DNA of 64,000 nt from Hyphodiscus hymeniophilus. Taxonomy: Eukaryota > Ascomycota > Leotiomycetes > Helotiales > Hyphodiscaceae. Position numbers and translations under genes: made by a program. The notes under the pieces are model-generated. The model saw only the letters and a list, made by a program, of their open reading frames with translations. It made no database searches and was not told the origin of the DNA. Location: assembly GCA_016508695.1 (NCBI GenBank), contig VNKQ01000007.1:868001-932000 (forward strand), given 5' to 3'. This document shows positions 61,791 through 64,000 of this stretch, piece after piece (position 1 is the first letter of the stretch; each line of letters opens with the position of its first letter).

Positions 61791-62873
61791 ATACTCTTGA
61801 AATACTCGGTTTCACATTTGCTACAAGTACCGATTTTGGCGTCATAGACCTACCTGGCATTAAGCAAATCTAAAAATATGAGAGAAGGCAGCATGGCTTA
61901 GCTAAAGCTGATAGTATTTCCTTTGAATTTCTATGCTCTTTTGGTGAAAGGTACTGCTGTTTCTGTTCTGTATTAGTATGAAGCTCGACCCAGGTGTTTT
62001 GGCCGCTCTGAAACAATCTCCAGGCCAAGTACAAAATTGCCGTTGAATCACCACTCTCAACAGAAGTTGCTAACATGATCAATTGCCAAAGGCTTAGATG
62101 GGCGAAGAGGTGCGTTAGCACGTCATCCGTCTTCTATCACTGACATTTCTATGCGTCGATCATCCTGAAGAAAAGATGAGGTCTAGGTAACGGTGCACAC
62201 GCCACTGCCGCGCTGCGAGCGCCGTACCGAGACCTGTCAAGTTTCGAAGCCTCTCTGGATGTAACAAATAACGTTTGTGACAAAGCATCATTGTATTGAA
62301 ACTTCTGACGTGGTGGCAGAACCAATGCCTTCGAGTGGTAAGGTAGGCTTGTTCTAAAAATAAGCCTCCCTCGCGGCCTTCGTCACTCATTTGGCAGCCC
62401 TATCATGCCCATCCACTGTATTTCATTATTTCCATTTAGATATGAAGTCTCTATCTTGTCTGTTGCCGGCCTCGAATAAAAGTTGCCATTGCCACAGCGA
62501 CTCTGTGAGCCTCATCACATTTGTAAGGCTCTGTACGTCGTGCCATTTGTTTCAACTCTCCGCATTTCATGCCAGAATAGCTCTGTGTTTGACCAAGAGA
62601 TCCGAGACCGTCACACTTGAGGTCTTGAATCTCATAGATTCATAGGCTTGTGGATCATGAAGACTTTCGTCGCCACTTACCGTCCATGCTGTTTGTTTTT
62701 AGAACGACCAAGGTTGTGTAGTTTTGAGATACGTTCTATGGTATAAGTAAACCTTTTGACTCTACATGTTTTTTTCATTCCATCATCATCTTCACCATAT
62801 TCCAGCAACACCCAATCCACAATCATATTCTACTCTGTCCAAGCTTCCAGTTCAAACGACACCAGCCACCAAT
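61791..62873. other. Intergenic region, no supported gene
   Basis: 1.1 kb downstream of MSH5 and upstream of the small secreted gene. Pyrimidine-rich tracts (CATCATCATCTTCACC) near 62780-62800 look like the leader of the latter. Nothing else was recognised. Confidence 0.5.
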
Positions 62874-63312
62874 ATGCAACTGTCACAATTCCTCATCATC
62901 TCCCTCCTCTCCGCCGCAGTCTACTCCCAAACAGATTCTGTTCGTCATCCATCCTTATCCTTCCCTCCACAACAAGCACCGCTAATAATAACAGTCGACA
63001 TCCAAGACCAAAAAACCCAAAGCCACAGACGGAGCTTTGGGAGGAAACTCCACCGACATAGCATCAGCAACAGCCACCAAATCCGGCAAAGGCTCTGGAG
63101 TAACCGGCTCATCAAATTCTACGAAATCGGGAAAGGCTTCTGCGTCTGGAAGTGACAGTGCGGCGTCGACGGGAAAGGGAGGTAAGAATGGTGCTGCCAC
63201 TAGCACGGCGACACCTGTGCAGAGCACGAATGGTGCGGCCACTTTGCTGGCACAGGGTGGAGGCATCGTGACGGTTGCGGGGTTGAGTGTTGTGTTTGCT
63301 GTTTTCATGTGA
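62874..63312 (+). CDS. Small Ser/Thr/Gly-rich secreted protein, probable GPI anchor
   Basis: Two exons (62874-62939, 62995-63312) give 127 residues. A clear signal peptide (MQLSQFLIISLLSAAVYSQ) is followed by a low-complexity body rich in Ser, Thr, Gly, Ala and Lys (repeated SGKGSG/SGKASASG motifs) and a hydrophobic C-terminus (GGGIVTVAGLSVVFAVFM), giving the layout of a GPI-anchored cell-wall protein. The 55-nt intron has a GTTCGT donor and a CTAATAATAACAG 3' end. It is placed because it alone joins the signal peptide to the Ser/Thr-rich frame. There are no cysteines and no recognised domain, so function is unknown. Confidence 0.75.
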
Positions 63313-64000
63313 GGGATAGGTGCTCAGTAACTAAATAGACCCGGGGCAGGAATGGGGGATCGAAAGAGATATGTGATGAATTATGATTTCGGAGTGGACT
63401 GGGGATTGTTTGAGCAGGTGCCTGGAATTCAAAGTTGCGCTCGATAAAAAATTTGCAATACGCAAGGACAATGAATACTGTTAGAAATTTTTGTATGCCA
63501 TACATTTAACAGAAGATAAACATTCAAGGTCTTATGAAGTACTTCGTTTGCGATTCATGTCCTTGACTTGAAGGGCGAGTTTCAAGCTTGTGGCCAGCGT
63601 CAGCAGCTCAGGATGCTCTGCGATCTTGTCCTCACTGGAGATATAAGTTCAGAAGTAAAGCACATCATATTCACACTTACAATATATCCCGTATACATAC
63701 GTTGTCTATAGAAAGAGTTCGAGGAAGCTGGTTTGGGAATCCGAAGCCACTAACCGTCCCGCTCGGGACTCGGAAGCTAGGTAAGTAAACACATACCCGA
63801 GTAGCCCAATTCAGAGCTTCAGGTTTCCCAATTCGGGACTTGGATGAAAATTCCTCAAAAAGAGCGGCGAGATTTACCTTTAGTAGCTAGTGCTGCCAAA
63901 CCTCACCCACTGGAGCGAAAAGGGTAAGGCATGACTACCTATGAACATATTCTGACCTTAATTTTGACCACCATGAGGATAAATGCCGGAGTTGCGCAAG
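63313..64000. other. Terminal intergenic region
   Basis: 688 bp to the window end. It presumably holds the 3' UTR of the small secreted gene. No supported gene, repeat or RNA was recognised. Confidence 0.5.

Overview
This window is nuclear DNA of a filamentous ascomycete (Pezizomycotina). The evidence is many short introns of about 45-150 nt with GTAAGT-like donors and CTAAC/CTGAC branch sites, a 447-residue fungal beta-tubulin, CFEM and PTH11-type membrane proteins, DUF3425-type bZIP factors and an NPP1-family secreted protein. Some protein features feel Leotiomycete-like (Helotiales), but that rank is a guess. I assembled 22 genes by hand from splice signals and family alignment knowledge, with about 64 introns. 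Two of these use GC-AG boundaries.

Layout. 1-6359: gene-poor, with at most a decayed membrane-protein remnant. 6360-9255: a short-zipper bZIP factor and a CIA30-domain protein. 10863-17906: a housekeeping block of argininosuccinate synthase and beta-tubulin on the minus strand, with GCN20 diverging from tubulin. 18660-25202: a secreted alpha/beta hydrolase, a 3.5-kb empty stretch and a bZIP-DUF3425 factor. 25203-28696: gene-poor, with an inverted repeat and three regularly spaced CACGTG sites. 28697-39259: ethanolamine kinase, CLC chloride/proton exchanger, CFEM GPI protein, GNAT acetyltransferase and a CorA-like transporter. 40039-45602: a divergent NPP1-family secreted protein, a gene-poor stretch and a PTH11-like receptor. 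47110-49204: ARF1 and an Emp24-type p24 receptor, head to head. 50523-52594: a 5'-truncated MFS transporter and a GC-rich intronless alpha/beta hydrolase. 53185-61790: mitochondrial Hsp78 diverging from eEF1B-beta, then EMC5 and the meiotic MutS homologue MSH5. 62874-63312: a small GPI-anchored secreted protein.

The genes do not form one pathway. Conserved housekeeping blocks alternate with accessory islands holding secreted, surface and transport functions. The strongest functional pairing is ARF1/p24, two early-secretory genes sharing a 612-bp divergent promoter. The Hsp78/eEF1B-beta divergent promoter carries a phased heat-shock-element-like array. ATCACGTG recurs in several promoters. I found no CRISPR array, intact transposon, tRNA or rRNA. 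Nothing here is convincingly a new system. The most checkable oddities are the two GC-AG introns, the variant NPP1 heptapeptide, the half-length MFS gene, the Met/His repeat in the CorA-like protein and the phased promoter motifs.
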